Counted from the stretch's first letter, positions 1 through 8,731 are shown. The stretch: DNA of 64,000 nt from Prevotella sp. (GCA_017941345.1 JAGAWQ010000003.1:21805-85804), one strand, 5' to 3'. Notes: a model not told the origin generated them from the letters alone. A program made the numbers and translations.

Positions 1-506
1 TTACTGACGAAGGCGAGCAATACACGCTGACAGCACCTGCTACAGCTTCATGGATACAGCGACCAGACACCAGCTATCGTGCTATTATATATTATAATAA
101 GGTGGCAGAAGGACTCGCTGAGAAACTCTCCTTGGGGGCTATGGGTGTATTACGCCCTATCGAACATTGGCGTTTCAAGGAAGAGCCCCAAGACCCTCTT
201 GGGGTAGAGAGTGTGTGGTTGACCAAGAATGGAAAGTATATCAACCTCGGCTTGTTACTGAAGAACGGACGCGTTGACGACGAAGAAGGAACACACGTCG
301 TAGCATTGGCTCGTGATACCATACTCGTCAACCCCGACCAGACACGAACGGCCTACTACCGTTTGCTGCATAGTCAGGGCAACGCTCCAGAATATTATAC
401 CAATCGTCGCTATATTAGTATTTTGATTCCCCAAGACCGCCCTGACAGCGTGAAGCTGAGCATTCAGACCTACAGCGGGGTCTTGAAGAAAGAGTTTAAA
501 CTTTAA
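1..506 (+). CDS. NigD-like protein, C-terminal part (5' end outside window)
   Basis: The frame is open from base 3 to the left edge, so only the last 167 codons or so are present. The visible part carries a WRF...DPLGVESVW...GKYINLGLLL pattern, followed by beta-rich segments with an LLHSQGNAPEYYT motif and a final strand. This resembles the C-terminal beta domain of the NigD-like family, Bacteroidales envelope lipoproteins of unknown biochemical role. The signal peptide and N-terminal OB-like domain would lie upstream, outside the window. The next gene starts 12 bases after the stop, so the two are probably co-transcribed. The family call rests on pattern resemblance only. Confidence 0.6.
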   Translation, partial: TDEGEQYTLTAPATASWIQRPDTSYRAIIYYNKVAEGLAEKLSLGAMGVLRPIEHWRFKEEPQDPLGVESVWLTKNGKYINLGLLLKNGRVDDEEGTHVVALARDTILVNPDQTRTAYYRLLHSQGNAPEYYTNRRYISILIPQDRPDSVKLSIQTYSGVLKKEFKL

Positions 507-517
507 GAGGTTCCGAA

Positions 518-2068
518 ATGAAACAGACAACTACTATCCTAAGACAGCTGGCAGCCATCCTTACCTGCGGCTTCATACTGACGGCATGCAGCGTAGAAGA
601 TAACGCCAGCGGACTTTCGCCGGAAGAGCCAAAGTCCGAGTACAACATCTTCGTCATGAGCGACATCCACGTGATGGCTCCTGAACTGCTCGTGCAGAAA
701 GGCACAGCCTTTGAGAACTATACCAAGGTCGACCCCAAACTGTTAGAGGAGAGCGGCGAAGTGCTGGAGACCGTGGTCGACGTCGTACTGGAGAAGAAGC
801 CCGACCTGGTGCTCATCCCCGGTGACTTGACCAAAGACGGCGAACTGGTGAGTCACAAGCTGGTGGTGAGCATTCTGGAGCGTATACGCACAGCAGGCAT
901 TCCGACCATTGTCATTCCTGGCAACCACGACATCGACAATCCTGAGGGAGTATATTATCAGGGCGACCAGACGCGTCCTGCCGAGCGCACCTCGACCGAA
1001 CAGTTTGCACAACTGTATGCCAATTATGGATATGCACGACCTGAGACCGTCCGCGACCCGGCATCGCTCTCGTTCACCTGCGAACCACTCGAAGGACTGG
1101 TGCTCATCTGTCTCGACAGCAATCTCTATGAGGAGAACCAGTATGTGGAGCGCGGTGCCAAGGCCAACCAAAACCAAACGGCGGGGCGCATCCGCGAGGC
1201 CACGCTGGAGTGGATGTGGCAGCGAGCTGATGCCGCACGGGCTGCCGGCAAGCAGGTGGTGGCCATGATGCACCACAATGCTGTGGAGCACTACGACGGA
1301 CAGGCCAAAATACAGTCTCCCTACGTGGTGAAAGACTACCAGAAAGTGGCTGAGGGCATGATGCAACACGACATCCACCTGGTACTCACCGGTCACCAGC
1401 ACCTCCAGGACATCGCCCAATACAGGAAGGTGACGGAAGCCAAGACCGACAGTCTGATAGACATTTCGACGGGTGCTACCGTCAGCTATCCCAATGTGTG
1501 GCGCACCATCACCGTCAACCGCGACTTCACCCGGTGGAACGTCTCGACGGGTTACATCAAGTCGATACCTTCTATCGCCGACGTTCAGCAGGAGTGCTAC
1601 AAGCGCAGCTCATCGAACATCGCCTACGGCCTGGCATGGCACGTCAATGAGTACTGGTCTACGATACAATCCTACCGCACCATGCTTTGGCTGCTTGGCC
1701 TGTCAAAATTATTGCCAGACACACCACAGCAGGCGACAGATTTACTCATGGAGTTCTTGAGTACACCGTTCGCGGAGGCTTATATGATACACAATGCCGG
1801 CAACGAGAACGATAATCCCCGTAGTCTGGCTGTCATCGACGAGTTCGAGGCTGGCGTGAAGAAACTCTGCCTAAAACAGCTTGAGGGGCAGGTAGCCGCG
1901 GAGAAGCTCGACGAACAGGCCACCCTTGTGCAAGGGATACTGATGAAATACATCAAACCTGCGCTGACCAGCATGCTCACCGACACCAACCAGGCCAGCG
2001 ATGCCACATTGTCAAGCCGGACCAACGACCTCCAAGCCGTGCTCACCATCCCTCAACCAACACAATGA
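518..2068 (+). CDS. Metallophosphoesterase lipoprotein (calcineurin-like)
   Basis: 516 residues. The N-terminus is a lipoprotein signal with lipobox LTAC (Cys24), so it should be anchored in the envelope. The full set of calcineurin-like metallophosphoesterase motifs follows in order: MSDIH (D-x-H) near residue 45, PGDLTKDGE near 100, PGNHD near 130, MMHHN near 250 and LTGHQH near 290; these supply the two-metal site. The C-terminal 200 residues are helical and have no motif I recognise. The substrate cannot be told; relatives cleave phosphodiesters or nucleotides. It follows the NigD-like gene by 12 bases. Confidence is high for the family and low for the substrate. Confidence 0.85.
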   Translation: MKQTTTILRQLAAILTCGFILTACSVEDNASGLSPEEPKSEYNIFVMSDIHVMAPELLVQKGTAFENYTKVDPKLLEESGEVLETVVDVVLEKKPDLVLIPGDLTKDGELVSHKLVVSILERIRTAGIPTIVIPGNHDIDNPEGVYYQGDQTRPAERTSTEQFAQLYANYGYARPETVRDPASLSFTCEPLEGLVLICLDSNLYEENQYVERGAKANQNQTAGRIREATLEWMWQRADAARAAGKQVVAMMHHNAVEHYDGQAKIQSPYVVKDYQKVAEGMMQHDIHLVLTGHQHLQDIAQYRKVTEAKTDSLIDISTGATVSYPNVWRTITVNRDFTRWNVSTGYIKSIPSIADVQQECYKRSSSNIAYGLAWHVNEYWSTIQSYRTMLWLLGLSKLLPDTPQQATDLLMEFLSTPFAEAYMIHNAGNENDNPRSLAVIDEFEAGVKKLCLKQLEGQVAAEKLDEQATLVQGILMKYIKPALTSMLTDTNQASDATLSSRTNDLQAVLTIPQPTQ

Positions 2069-2108
2069 ACTATTTTATCATTATATCGCATCATTTCTCT
2101 TTGTATTC

Positions 2109-3068
2109 TTAATGTTTATCGATGCGCAGGAAGAGACCTGCAAGAATGGTTCCGCTGATGCTATGCCAGGCGCAGCTGATGGCACAGGGCAGTACGGCGA
2201 GGGGCTGGGCAGCGAAGAAGGTGCCAGCAAGAACGGTGGCAAGTCCTGCGTTCTGCATGCCTACCTCGATGCTGATGGTGCGCTTTTTGGCCTTGTTGAA
2301 GCCAGCTACCCGACCTGCCGAATAGCCAAGGATATAGCCCAACGTGTTGTGACAGAACACCACAGCGAATGTCCAGAGGAAGAGCATCAGGCCACGAGCT
2401 ATCAAGTCGTCGTGAACAGTTGAAATGACACCACCAACTATGCACGCCAAACAGATGACACTGAGGCCAGGCATCAGGCTCTGGACGGTAGGAAATTGCT
2501 TTCTGTTAGAATAGGTGTAATTAAGAAAACAGCCGATTCCAACAGGAATAATCGTCACTATCAGGATGTTCAGAAACATGCCGATAGCATCTATCTCGAT
2601 AATCTCGCCTGCCGTCAGCTCCATCAGCAGCGGAGTCATGACAGGAGCCAACAAGGTGGAGGCACATGTCATTCCCACAGAGAAAGCCACATCGCCATGA
2701 CAGAGATACGACATGATATTGCTCGACACACCGCCAGGACAGCATCCTACGAGCAGAATACCCAATGCCAGAGCCGGCTCCAGACGAAAAACATGCACTA
2801 ACAGGTAAGCCACACAGGGCATGATGAAGAACTGGGCACAAGCACCAATCAGGATGTCAAGCGGCCTGCGAGCAAGGATTCGGAAATCGTCTGTGGTCAG
2901 CGTCAGTCCCATCGTCAGCATGATAATGCCCAAAATGACTGTCTGAGTAGTTCCCCTGACCCACACGAACAAGTCGGGCAGGAAGAATGTCAGCAACGCA
3001 ATGACGATAATGAACAACGAGGCGTTTTTAGCGAGCCACTGGCTCAGTCTCTGCAATGATTGTAACAT
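2109..3068 (-). CDS. Bile acid:sodium symporter family (BASS) membrane protein
   Basis: 319 residues with about nine or ten hydrophobic segments. The family signature region GCCPGGVSSNIMSYL lies in the fourth to fifth segments, and EVGMQNAGLATVL lies near the C-terminus; both are crossover-helix motifs of BASS transporters. Members import bile acids, pantothenate, pyruvate or other organic anions with sodium; the substrate here is unknown. The gene converges on the metallophosphoesterase gene with a 40-base gap that has no obvious terminator. A consensus promoter lies just upstream of its start. Confidence 0.88.
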   Translation of the reverse strand: MLQSLQRLSQWLAKNASLFIIVIALLTFFLPDLFVWVRGTTQTVILGIIMLTMGLTLTTDDFRILARRPLDILIGACAQFFIMPCVAYLLVHVFRLEPALALGILLVGCCPGGVSSNIMSYLCHGDVAFSVGMTCASTLLAPVMTPLLMELTAGEIIEIDAIGMFLNILIVTIIPVGIGCFLNYTYSNRKQFPTVQSLMPGLSVICLACIVGGVISTVHDDLIARGLMLFLWTFAVVFCHNTLGYILGYSAGRVAGFNKAKKRTISIEVGMQNAGLATVLAGTFFAAQPLAVLPCAISCAWHSISGTILAGLFLRIDKH

Positions 3069-3091
3069 ACGGCTATCTTTTTTTTGACATG

Positions 3092-3122
3092 CAAAAGTAC
3101 GATTAAACGAGCAAACCGCAAA
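3092..3122 (-). promoter_or_regulatory. Bacteroidetes-type promoter of the BASS transporter gene
   Basis: On the minus strand, TTTG (3119-3122) is separated by 19 bases from TACTTTTG (3092-3099), matching TTTG-N19-21-TAnnTTTG. The start codon is 23 bases downstream of the -7 element. Confidence 0.65.
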
Positions 3123-3225
3123 ATATTCCTGATTATTTTTCCTTATTGGCCTATTTTTTTCGTGACTTATACTGAAATAATGTTAAATTTTGGGCGGATT
3201 CCATTGTCATTCCAAAAACAGTGCA

Positions 3226-3251
3226 TATCTTTGCGATATCAAATTGATATC
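3226..3251 (+). promoter_or_regulatory. Promoter -7 element and adjoining perfect palindrome ahead of the SPFH operon
   Basis: TATCTTTG at 3226-3233 fits the Bacteroidetes -7 element; no clear -33 TTTG is seen at the right distance. Two bases further on, GATATCAA-A-TTGATATC (3235-3251) is a perfect 17-base palindrome that would cover the transcription start, the position expected of an operator. The operon encodes an Arc-type ribbon-helix-helix protein that could bind it; that link is inference. Confidence 0.55.
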
Positions 3252-3285
3252 ACTTTAAACATTAACAATTAAAAACTTAAGGACA

Positions 3286-4251
3286 ATGGAGAATCAAGAG
3301 TTCAAATTTGAAGGTACAGTACTTAACGGCTTTCTAATGCTGTTTATCAACTTGGCTATGCTGATTTTGTCTATCGTTGGAATCGTCTATAGCATCATCA
3401 TGCTCGACGCCAGCAATGGCGCGCAAGGTGGTTGGTTGCTAGGTGGTAGCATCCTATTGGTCGTTATCAATATCATCATGTGGTGTGGCATGTTGCAGTT
3501 GGAGCCCAACGAGGCTCGCGTCACCACTTGGTTTGGTAAGTATGCAGGCACCTTTGCCCAGACGGGATTCTATTGGATTAACCCCTTCTATAGTACTAAA
3601 AAGGTATCCCTGCGTGCGCGTAACCTCGATGCAGAGCCTATCAAGGTGAATGACAAGACTGGTAATCCCGTAATGATCGGACTGGTGCTGGTTTGGAAAC
3701 TGAAGGACACGTATAAGGCGCTGTTTGAGGTTGACTCTCAGACGATGGCTGCCAACCCCAATTCCGTTGGTAGCGACACCAAGGGACTGATGAATGCGCT
3801 GGAGAACTTCGTACGCGTTCAGAGCGACGCAGCTCTCCGTCAGGTTGCAGGCCAGTATGCCTACGACGATGAGGATACAAAAGAAGGCGAGCCCACGCTA
3901 CGTTCAAATGCTGATGAGGTAAACGAGCAGCTGGAGCAGAAACTTGACGAACGTCTGGCTTTGGCTGGTATTGAGGTAGTAGAGGCTCGCATCAACTATC
4001 TGGCTTACGCTCCTGAGATTGCCGCTGTGATGCTTCGTCGCCAACAGGCTTCAGCCATCATCACTGCCCGCGAGAAGATTGTAGAGGGTGCTGTATCGAT
4101 GGTGAAGATGGCACTCGACAAGCTCTCAAGCGAGGAGATAGTAGAACTCGACGACGACAAGAAGGCTGCTATGGTCTCGAATCTGCTCGTTGTGCTCTGT
4201 GGTGACGATAGTGCTCAACCTGTAGTAAATACTGGTACATTGAACCATTAA
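3286..4251 (+). CDS. SPFH (stomatin/prohibitin/flotillin) domain membrane protein
   Basis: 321 residues. There are two N-terminal membrane segments (about 13-38 and 48-68), then the SPFH domain beginning at [19 protein letters not shown]. After it comes a charged helical stretch, with the typical [27 protein letters not shown] segment near 230-255. SPFH proteins form membrane rings or scaffolds that affect proteases or membrane microdomains; this one probably faces the cytoplasm or periplasm as an oligomer. It is the first gene of a tightly packed operon, with the Arc-like gene 3 bases downstream. It differs from FtsH regulators HflK/HflC by its double N-terminal membrane span. Confidence 0.85.
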   Translation: MENQEFKFEGTVLNGFLMLFINLAMLILSIVGIVYSIIMLDASNGAQGGWLLGGSILLVVINIIMWCGMLQLEPNEARVTTWFGKYAGTFAQTGFYWINPFYSTKKVSLRARNLDAEPIKVNDKTGNPVMIGLVLVWKLKDTYKALFEVDSQTMAANPNSVGSDTKGLMNALENFVRVQSDAALRQVAGQYAYDDEDTKEGEPTLRSNADEVNEQLEQKLDERLALAGIEVVEARINYLAYAPEIAAVMLRRQQASAIITAREKIVEGAVSMVKMALDKLSSEEIVELDDDKKAAMVSNLLVVLCGDDSAQPVVNTGTLNH

Positions 4252-4254
4252 TTC

Positions 4255-4446
4255 ATGGCGAAGAAAGAAACAAAGAATTTCATTCTGCGCGTTGACGCTG
4301 AGACGATGGACGCAATAGAGGCCTGGGCTGCGGACGAGTTCCGCAGCACCAACGGCCAGCTACAATGGATCATCACCGAGGCTCTGCGCAAAGCCAAGCG
4401 TCTGCCTAAAAAGAAACAACAAGAACCTAAGCCAGAAGAGTTATGA
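4255..4446 (+). CDS. Arc-family ribbon-helix-helix DNA-binding protein
   Basis: 63 residues. A short basic start is followed by a beta strand (NFILRVDAETMDAIEAWA) and two helices ending in LQWIITEALRKAKR, then a lysine/proline tail. This is the pattern of the Arc/MetJ/CopG ribbon-helix-helix fold, where the strand contacts the DNA major groove as a dimer. It lies 3 bases after the SPFH gene, and its last 4 bases overlap the next gene (ATGA type). It may regulate its own operon through the palindrome at 3235-3251, which is inference. An alternative is a bare structural RHH protein. Confidence 0.75.
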   Translation: MAKKETKNFILRVDAETMDAIEAWAADEFRSTNGQLQWIITEALRKAKRLPKKKQQEPKPEEL

Positions 4447-4625
4447 ACAGGAAGAAAGTCCTCTTATTATTGTCACTCATCCAAGCAGTCCTATTGGCGA
4501 TGTTCGTCGTGCTATTCGTAAACAAAGCTATCGGTCTGACGTCATTTGTAGCTTGCGTCGTCACCATTGGTGTTGTCTTTTCAGCACTAATCGTTGTAGC
4601 TATTCGTAAATTCCCACCCATGTAA
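4443..4625 (+). CDS. Small two-span membrane protein
   Basis: 60 residues with two hydrophobic stretches, about residues 5-25 and 31-52, separated by a short polar turn. It starts within the stop region of the Arc-like gene (ATGA overlap), and its stop is a few bases before the next start, so it is translationally coupled. I recognise no family. Its place between an RHH protein and another membrane protein supports it being a real gene. Confidence 0.55.
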   Translation: MNRKKVLLLLSLIQAVLLAMFVVLFVNKAIGLTSFVACVVTIGVVFSALIVVAIRKFPPM

Positions 4626-4631
4626 TTGATT

Positions 4632-5123
4632 ATGGAAAATCAATTCAACATAAAAGAGGTAAAAGTGCATCGCACGCTCGAAGGAACAATCTTCGAGACT
4701 GTTTTCGCCATTATGGCCATTGTAGTTTGGGGACTGATTATCTTGATGCTAAATCAGGCTCCCGACATCGTACCTACCCATTTCGACGCATCTGGGAAAC
4801 CTAATGCCTATGGGTCGCCAATGGGAATCGTTATCCCCTGCATCATCGTCACAATAGCAGCCATTGGTCTCATGGTAATAGCCTATTTCCCTCGCCACAT
4901 CAACATGCCTTTTAAGGTTACGAACATTCGTCAGGTTGAACTTACCATCCGCATGACTCGAATTACGGGATTAATCTTTCTTGTACTTACATTGGCAATT
5001 GGATGGACATCACTTGGTTCTATCAATCATGGTGGTCCCAACGCCATCCCCATTCTGACTGTAGTAGGTCTGTTATTTGCAGTAATCATAGTATTCACCA
5101 TCCTTATACGCAAAGCGAAGTAA
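4632..5123 (+). CDS. DUF1648 domain membrane protein
   Basis: 163 residues when started at the ATG at 4632; a TTG two codons earlier is less likely. A membrane segment near residues 27-45 is followed by the DUF1648 signature (P-x-HF-x-x-x-G-x-P-x-x-Y, here VPTHFDASGKPNAYG). Three further membrane segments follow. DUF1648 proteins include SdpI-type immunity/signalling proteins and many uncharacterised Bacteroidetes membrane proteins. It belongs to the SPFH operon and is 2 bases from the next gene. Function is unknown. Confidence 0.75.
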   Translation: MENQFNIKEVKVHRTLEGTIFETVFAIMAIVVWGLIILMLNQAPDIVPTHFDASGKPNAYGSPMGIVIPCIIVTIAAIGLMVIAYFPRHINMPFKVTNIRQVELTIRMTRITGLIFLVLTLAIGWTSLGSINHGGPNAIPILTVVGLLFAVIIVFTILIRKAK

Positions 5124-5125
5124 TT

Positions 5126-6346
5126 ATGAAAAAACAATTATTCATCATAGCCTTAGCTTGCATAGGCATAACCACCCAAGCACAGAACATCAATGGCGCT
5201 TGGAGTGGAGAACTGAATGCTGGTTTTCAGAAGATTAAGGTGGTGCTGAATTTGAGCGACGAAGGCAAATGCACACTCGATAGTCCAGACCAAGGTGCAT
5301 TTGGCATACTTGCAATCACCAACTTCGTTTCTGCTGATTCTGTCAACGTAAGTGTTGCATCGCTCAATGCATCTTATGCAGCTAAGTTGCAGAATGGCGA
5401 GCTGAAGGGAACATTCATTCAAAACGGTTTTAAGTTGCCATTGAGCCTCAAGCCAAGTGAGAAAGTAGAGTTGAAACGTCCTCAGACCCCACAACCACCA
5501 TATCCCTACGAGACCGAGGAAGTGACATTCCAGAACACCAAAGCTGGAGCTACACTTGCAGGTACGCTAACCATTCCTGCTAATGGTTCAAAGTATGTGC
5601 TACTGATGGTTACAGGCAGTGGCGCTCAGAATCGCGACGAAGAGGTGTTTGGCCATAAGCCATTTGCTGTATTAGCAGACAGATTGGCACGTGCCGGTAT
5701 CGCTACTTTACGGTATGACGATAGAGCCACAGGAAAGTCTGTTGGCGGCATGGATCCTAATGTTACCACACTCGATTTCGCAGAAGATGCAAAAGCAGGC
5801 ATCGAGTGGCTTCGCTCGCAGAAGCGATTCAAGAAGATAGGCATTATTGGCCATAGCGAAGGCGGCACCATCGCCTTTATGCTTGGTGCACAAAAGAAGG
5901 TTGACTTTATTGTATCGCTTGCAGGCACAGCCGTTAAAGGTGACAGTGTTATTTTGGAACAGAACAAGGCACTTGGTGGGCCATTGGCAGCGGGTCTTAC
6001 GATAGAACAGCTTTACGCCATGCCAGCCATCAAGAAGGCGATAGACGAAAATGCATGGTATCGTTTCTTTATGCAGTACGATCCACAAGCCGATATCGCA
6101 AAAATCAAGTGTCCTGTGATGGCTCTGAATGGCAGCAAAGACCTACAGGTTATTTCTACCCAAAATCTTCCTGCCCTACGTCGTACTCTCCCTAAAAACG
6201 AGCGCAACCTGATTAGAGAATACGACGCCCTCAATCACCTCTTCCAACACTGCACCACAGGGCTCCCCACAGAATACGGCATGATAGAAGAGACCTTCTC
6301 AGAAGAGGCACTGAACGATATTGTCGCTTGGATTAAACAATTGTAG
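5126..6346 (+). CDS. Secreted alpha/beta hydrolase
   Basis: 406 residues from the ATG at 5126, chosen because it gives a clean signal peptide ending ...TTQAQ near residue 20; a longer upstream frame would bury it. After an N-terminal beta-rich domain of about 120 residues comes an alpha/beta hydrolase domain. It shows an oxyanion region (LLMVTGSGAQNRDEEV), the nucleophile elbow GHSEGG, a likely acid in ALNGSKDLQV and a likely histidine in ALNHLFQH. It is therefore a periplasmic or secreted esterase or peptidase of the family often labelled prolyl oligopeptidase-like. It is the last gene of the SPFH operon; substrate unknown. Confidence 0.82.
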   Translation: MKKQLFIIALACIGITTQAQNINGAWSGELNAGFQKIKVVLNLSDEGKCTLDSPDQGAFGILAITNFVSADSVNVSVASLNASYAAKLQNGELKGTFIQNGFKLPLSLKPSEKVELKRPQTPQPPYPYETEEVTFQNTKAGATLAGTLTIPANGSKYVLLMVTGSGAQNRDEEVFGHKPFAVLADRLARAGIATLRYDDRATGKSVGGMDPNVTTLDFAEDAKAGIEWLRSQKRFKKIGIIGHSEGGTIAFMLGAQKKVDFIVSLAGTAVKGDSVILEQNKALGGPLAAGLTIEQLYAMPAIKKAIDENAWYRFFMQYDPQADIAKIKCPVMALNGSKDLQVISTQNLPALRRTLPKNERNLIREYDALNHLFQHCTTGLPTEYGMIEETFSEEALNDIVAWIKQL

Positions 6347-6603
6347 CAAGACAATAGCCTAGCATTAAAAGCTATTCTTATAGAAGTTGCCATTTTTTTA
6401 CCTAAATGTCATAATTGGTTTTAACATACAGATTATTAACAAGTTAAATGCTATGACATTGAATTTCAAAATGTCATACTTTCCAGCTTTTTGAGCTGTT
6501 TTCTGCAAAAGTCAGCTTCCGACAGCTGCAAGGAATATAGTCTATGCTGATTAACCCTGCCTTATTCTGCAATAACCTTGGAGTATTCTTCAATACTCCG
6601 ATA

Positions 6604-6666
6604 GTAATGAAAAATATTCCGAAAGTAATGAAAATTACTCCAAAAGTAATGAAAAATCCAGTAACC
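6604..6666. repeat. 21-base-period imperfect tandem array, three units
   Basis: Three units each begin with GTAATGAAAA, at 6604, 6625 and 6646, giving an exact 21-base period. All frames stay largely open, so a 7-residue repeat (pattern KVMKNIP) can be read, but there is no other evidence of coding. An inverted repeat at 6580-6599 adjoins the array. A second array with the same period lies at 35601-35684. Confidence 0.75.
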
Positions 6667-7037
6667 CCACAAAAGAGACACTTTGTGAGCTGGACCGTAA
6701 TTGACAACAGCACAAGAAAAAGTAATCAGAGGAGCCCCCTGATTACCTAATGTTACATTTTTGATTTATTCATTAATCCATTCTAATATTGGATAACCGT
6801 CTTTTCCAAACTTCCACTGACTGTAAATTCGACACCTTTGTCTTTAATATCTGTTGTTAATAATATTAATAATGTATATCCTACCACCGTCAGAGCGATG
6901 GAGATGAGAGGGAGACAGTTCTGTTTCTATGTCATAGGCTGACTTGTTTTTGGTTCAACTTCACATTAACTGTTTATTCTGTGTGCAAATATATGAATTT
7001 TTTCTGAATAAACGAACAAAGTTCGCGGAAAAGTTTG

Positions 7038-7045
7038 TATCTTTG
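7038..7045 (+). promoter_or_regulatory. Ferritin promoter -7 element
   Basis: TATCTTTG matches the Bacteroidetes -7 consensus 33 bases before the ferritin start. No TTTG is seen at the -33 position. No iron-box-like palindrome is evident. Confidence 0.5.
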
Positions 7046-7077
7046 CACAACGATAACATTAAAAAACTATAGCAATT

Positions 7078-7569
7078 ATGAAGATTTCAAAGAAAATGCA
7101 AGATGCGTTCAACGCACAGATTACAGCCGAACTGTATTCATCTAACCTCTACCTGCAGATGGCTTTCTGGTTCCGCAAGGAGGGCTGGAAGGGCTTTGCT
7201 GCCTGGATGTTCGACCACTCAAACGAGGAGAAGGAGCATGCCCTGAAGATGGCCGACTTCGTGCTGAACCGTGGGGGCGAGGCCATTGTTACAGCCATCG
7301 ATGCCCCAACGCAAGACTTCAAGGATCCCAAGGACATCTTTGAACAGACGCTGAAGCACGAGGAGTGGGTGACAGAGAAAATCAACGAACTGGCTGATGT
7401 AGCTGACGCAGAGCACGACCGCGCCTCAATCAACTTCGTCGACCAGTTCATCGACGAGCAGGTTGAGGAGGAAAAGACCGTCCGCGACATCCTCAACCTC
7501 TTCCGCCATCGCGACGGCCACACCGTTGCCACAATCGACGACATCGTGGGCAACGTGAAGGAAGCGTAA
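7078..7569 (+). CDS. ftnA: Bacterial non-heme ferritin
   Basis: 163 residues, the usual ferritin length. Ferroxidase ligands are visible: Glu in the first helix (ITAELYSSNLYLQMAFW), the E-x-x-H of HSNEEKEHALKMADF, and the E-x-x-x-E/Q pattern of FIDEQVEEEKTVRD. It oxidises Fe(II) and stores it as a mineral inside a 24-subunit cytoplasmic cage, protecting the cell from iron and oxygen stress. It is a single-gene unit with its own promoter and a strong terminator. It looks like a catalytic FtnA-type chain, not a heme bacterioferritin, because no conserved heme methionine context is apparent. Confidence 0.95.
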   Translation: MKISKKMQDAFNAQITAELYSSNLYLQMAFWFRKEGWKGFAAWMFDHSNEEKEHALKMADFVLNRGGEAIVTAIDAPTQDFKDPKDIFEQTLKHEEWVTEKINELADVADAEHDRASINFVDQFIDEQVEEEKTVRDILNLFRHRDGHTVATIDDIVGNVKEA

Positions 7570-7587
7570 AGAGTTATTCCTATAAAC

Positions 7588-7628
7588 AAAAGGTCGCATC
7601 ATGTCTATTATGATGCGACCTTTTTTTT
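7588..7628 (+). terminator. Rho-independent terminator after ferritin
   Basis: GGTCGCATCAT (7592-7602), loop of 7 bases, ATGATGCGACC (7610-7620), then eight T. Four A before the stem let it also act, more weakly, for the minus-strand gene that ends at 7639. Confidence 0.92.
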
Positions 7629-7638
7629 AATGAGCAGA

Positions 7639-8661
7639 TTATTTGTATTCTTTTAGCAAAGCTGTGATATCAGAAATGAGTCGTGGCGTTTTATACTCGC
7701 GACCGTCGATGCCGTAAACTACAGCAAAAGCGAAATTGTCGGCCAGACACTCTTCCGGAGCGAAGACATAATCGGTATTTCTGCCCACCACATCCCAGAA
7801 ATCCGGCACTTGGCTGACAGGATAATAGGTGTCCAAGGCATCGACAGGGACAAGAACACTCTGGTTGAATTTGAAAAACGAGGCATCCTTTCCTTCTTCA
7901 GCTGAAGCCTCCGCCCATGTCTTGGTATATAGCACAATCAGTACGCACTTACGCTTCACGCCGTCGATAGTGAATGTGGCATAGTTGTCGATGTGCTCCA
8001 CGTCGGGATTAGTGATAATCATCTTCCCGATGGCTGGCGAGAAGACATAGTCAGTACCTGTTACCGTAAAGCCTATCAAACTGTACATCCTACTGCGAAA
8101 GGAGGGAGAGTTGCGTGTCAGACAATGGAACATCTCGTGGGCAATAGTCTGATAGAATCTGGACGGATTACTCTCTGCCAGCTTCAGTAGCTTTTCACCT
8201 ACATATATCTCTGTCTTGTGTGTATATGCAGCCGAATAGCCCTCTTCCTCCATTGTTGTCTTGACAAAAACGATATCCTCACTGGGGAACGGCAATGAGC
8301 AGACACCCATGGTCTCCAGCCTCCGCTTCACATAGTCCACGCCTTTCGCAATGGCAGTTTTTTCCGCTTCACTGAACTCTCGCACAGAAGCCTTCGCCAT
8401 AGCCTTCAGTTCGTCGAGAGTGGCTCCAGTCTTCTTCATACGCCAGTCAATGTCGTTTTGCGTCAGGCTGTTATGATACTCGCTATTACCTAGCAGCAGT
8501 TGCTGCCCTTCACCCAGGGTGGCGCAGTGATAGTTGATGACTACTGTCCGTACGGGATTGTCCTTCTCATCATTCCGACACGAGACTAATACACACACAC
8601 ATAGCACAATGACAATTACTTGCGCAATGTTCCTTTTAAATAATAATGCTTTCGATTTCAT
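7639..8661 (-). CDS. Putative lipoprotein with HExxH zinc-peptidase motif
   Basis: 340 residues. The signal peptide ends in lipobox LVSC (Cys28). Near residue 173 the sequence TIAHEMFHCLTRN contains HExxH, the zinc-binding motif of gluzincin and related metallopeptidases, in a helix following a buried segment. A family name is not recognised, and the third zinc ligand cannot be fixed by eye. It would act at the cell envelope. The promoter lies 5 bases from the start codon, so its mRNA may be leaderless. It faces the ferritin gene across the shared terminator. It could be a non-peptidase member, since only the motif supports catalysis. Confidence 0.65.
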   Translation of the reverse strand: MKSKALLFKRNIAQVIVIVLCVCVLVSCRNDEKDNPVRTVVINYHCATLGEGQQLLLGNSEYHNSLTQNDIDWRMKKTGATLDELKAMAKASVREFSEAEKTAIAKGVDYVKRRLETMGVCSLPFPSEDIVFVKTTMEEEGYSAAYTHKTEIYVGEKLLKLAESNPSRFYQTIAHEMFHCLTRNSPSFRSRMYSLIGFTVTGTDYVFSPAIGKMIITNPDVEHIDNYATFTIDGVKRKCVLIVLYTKTWAEASAEEGKDASFFKFNQSVLVPVDALDTYYPVSQVPDFWDVVGRNTDYVFAPEECLADNFAFAVVYGIDGREYKTPRLISDITALLKEYK

Positions 8662-8666
8662 GCCTG

Positions 8667-8697
8667 CAAAGATACAAATATAATTTGAAACAGCAAA
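8667..8697 (-). promoter_or_regulatory. Promoter of the HExxH lipoprotein gene
   Basis: On the minus strand, TTTG (8694-8697), a 19-base spacer and TATCTTTG (8667-8674). Only 5 bases separate the -7 element from the ATG. Confidence 0.7.
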
Positions 8698-8731
8698 AAA
8701 AGAGCCATTTTACTTTTTATCTATAAAATAA

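Larger units (their letters stand above)
6347..7077. other. 731-base intergenic region: small inverted repeats, 21-base array, ferritin promoter
   Basis: No credible gene is visible. The stretch holds an inverted repeat GGAGTATT/AATACTCC (6580-6599), a 21-base-period array (6604-6666), a hairpin GTAATCAG/CTGATTAC (6722-6746) without a strong T-tract, and the ferritin promoter near its right end. The rest is AT-rich sequence with no further signal I can support. Confidence 0.6.

Noticed and set aside
743-1420. A 225-codon open frame antisense to the metallophosphoesterase gene
   Set aside because: The metallophosphoesterase motifs prove the plus-strand frame; the antisense product is His/Val-rich shadow sequence.
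5003-5125. A longer start for the alpha/beta hydrolase
   Set aside because: It would overlap DUF1648 by 120 bases and hide the evident signal peptide beginning at 5126.
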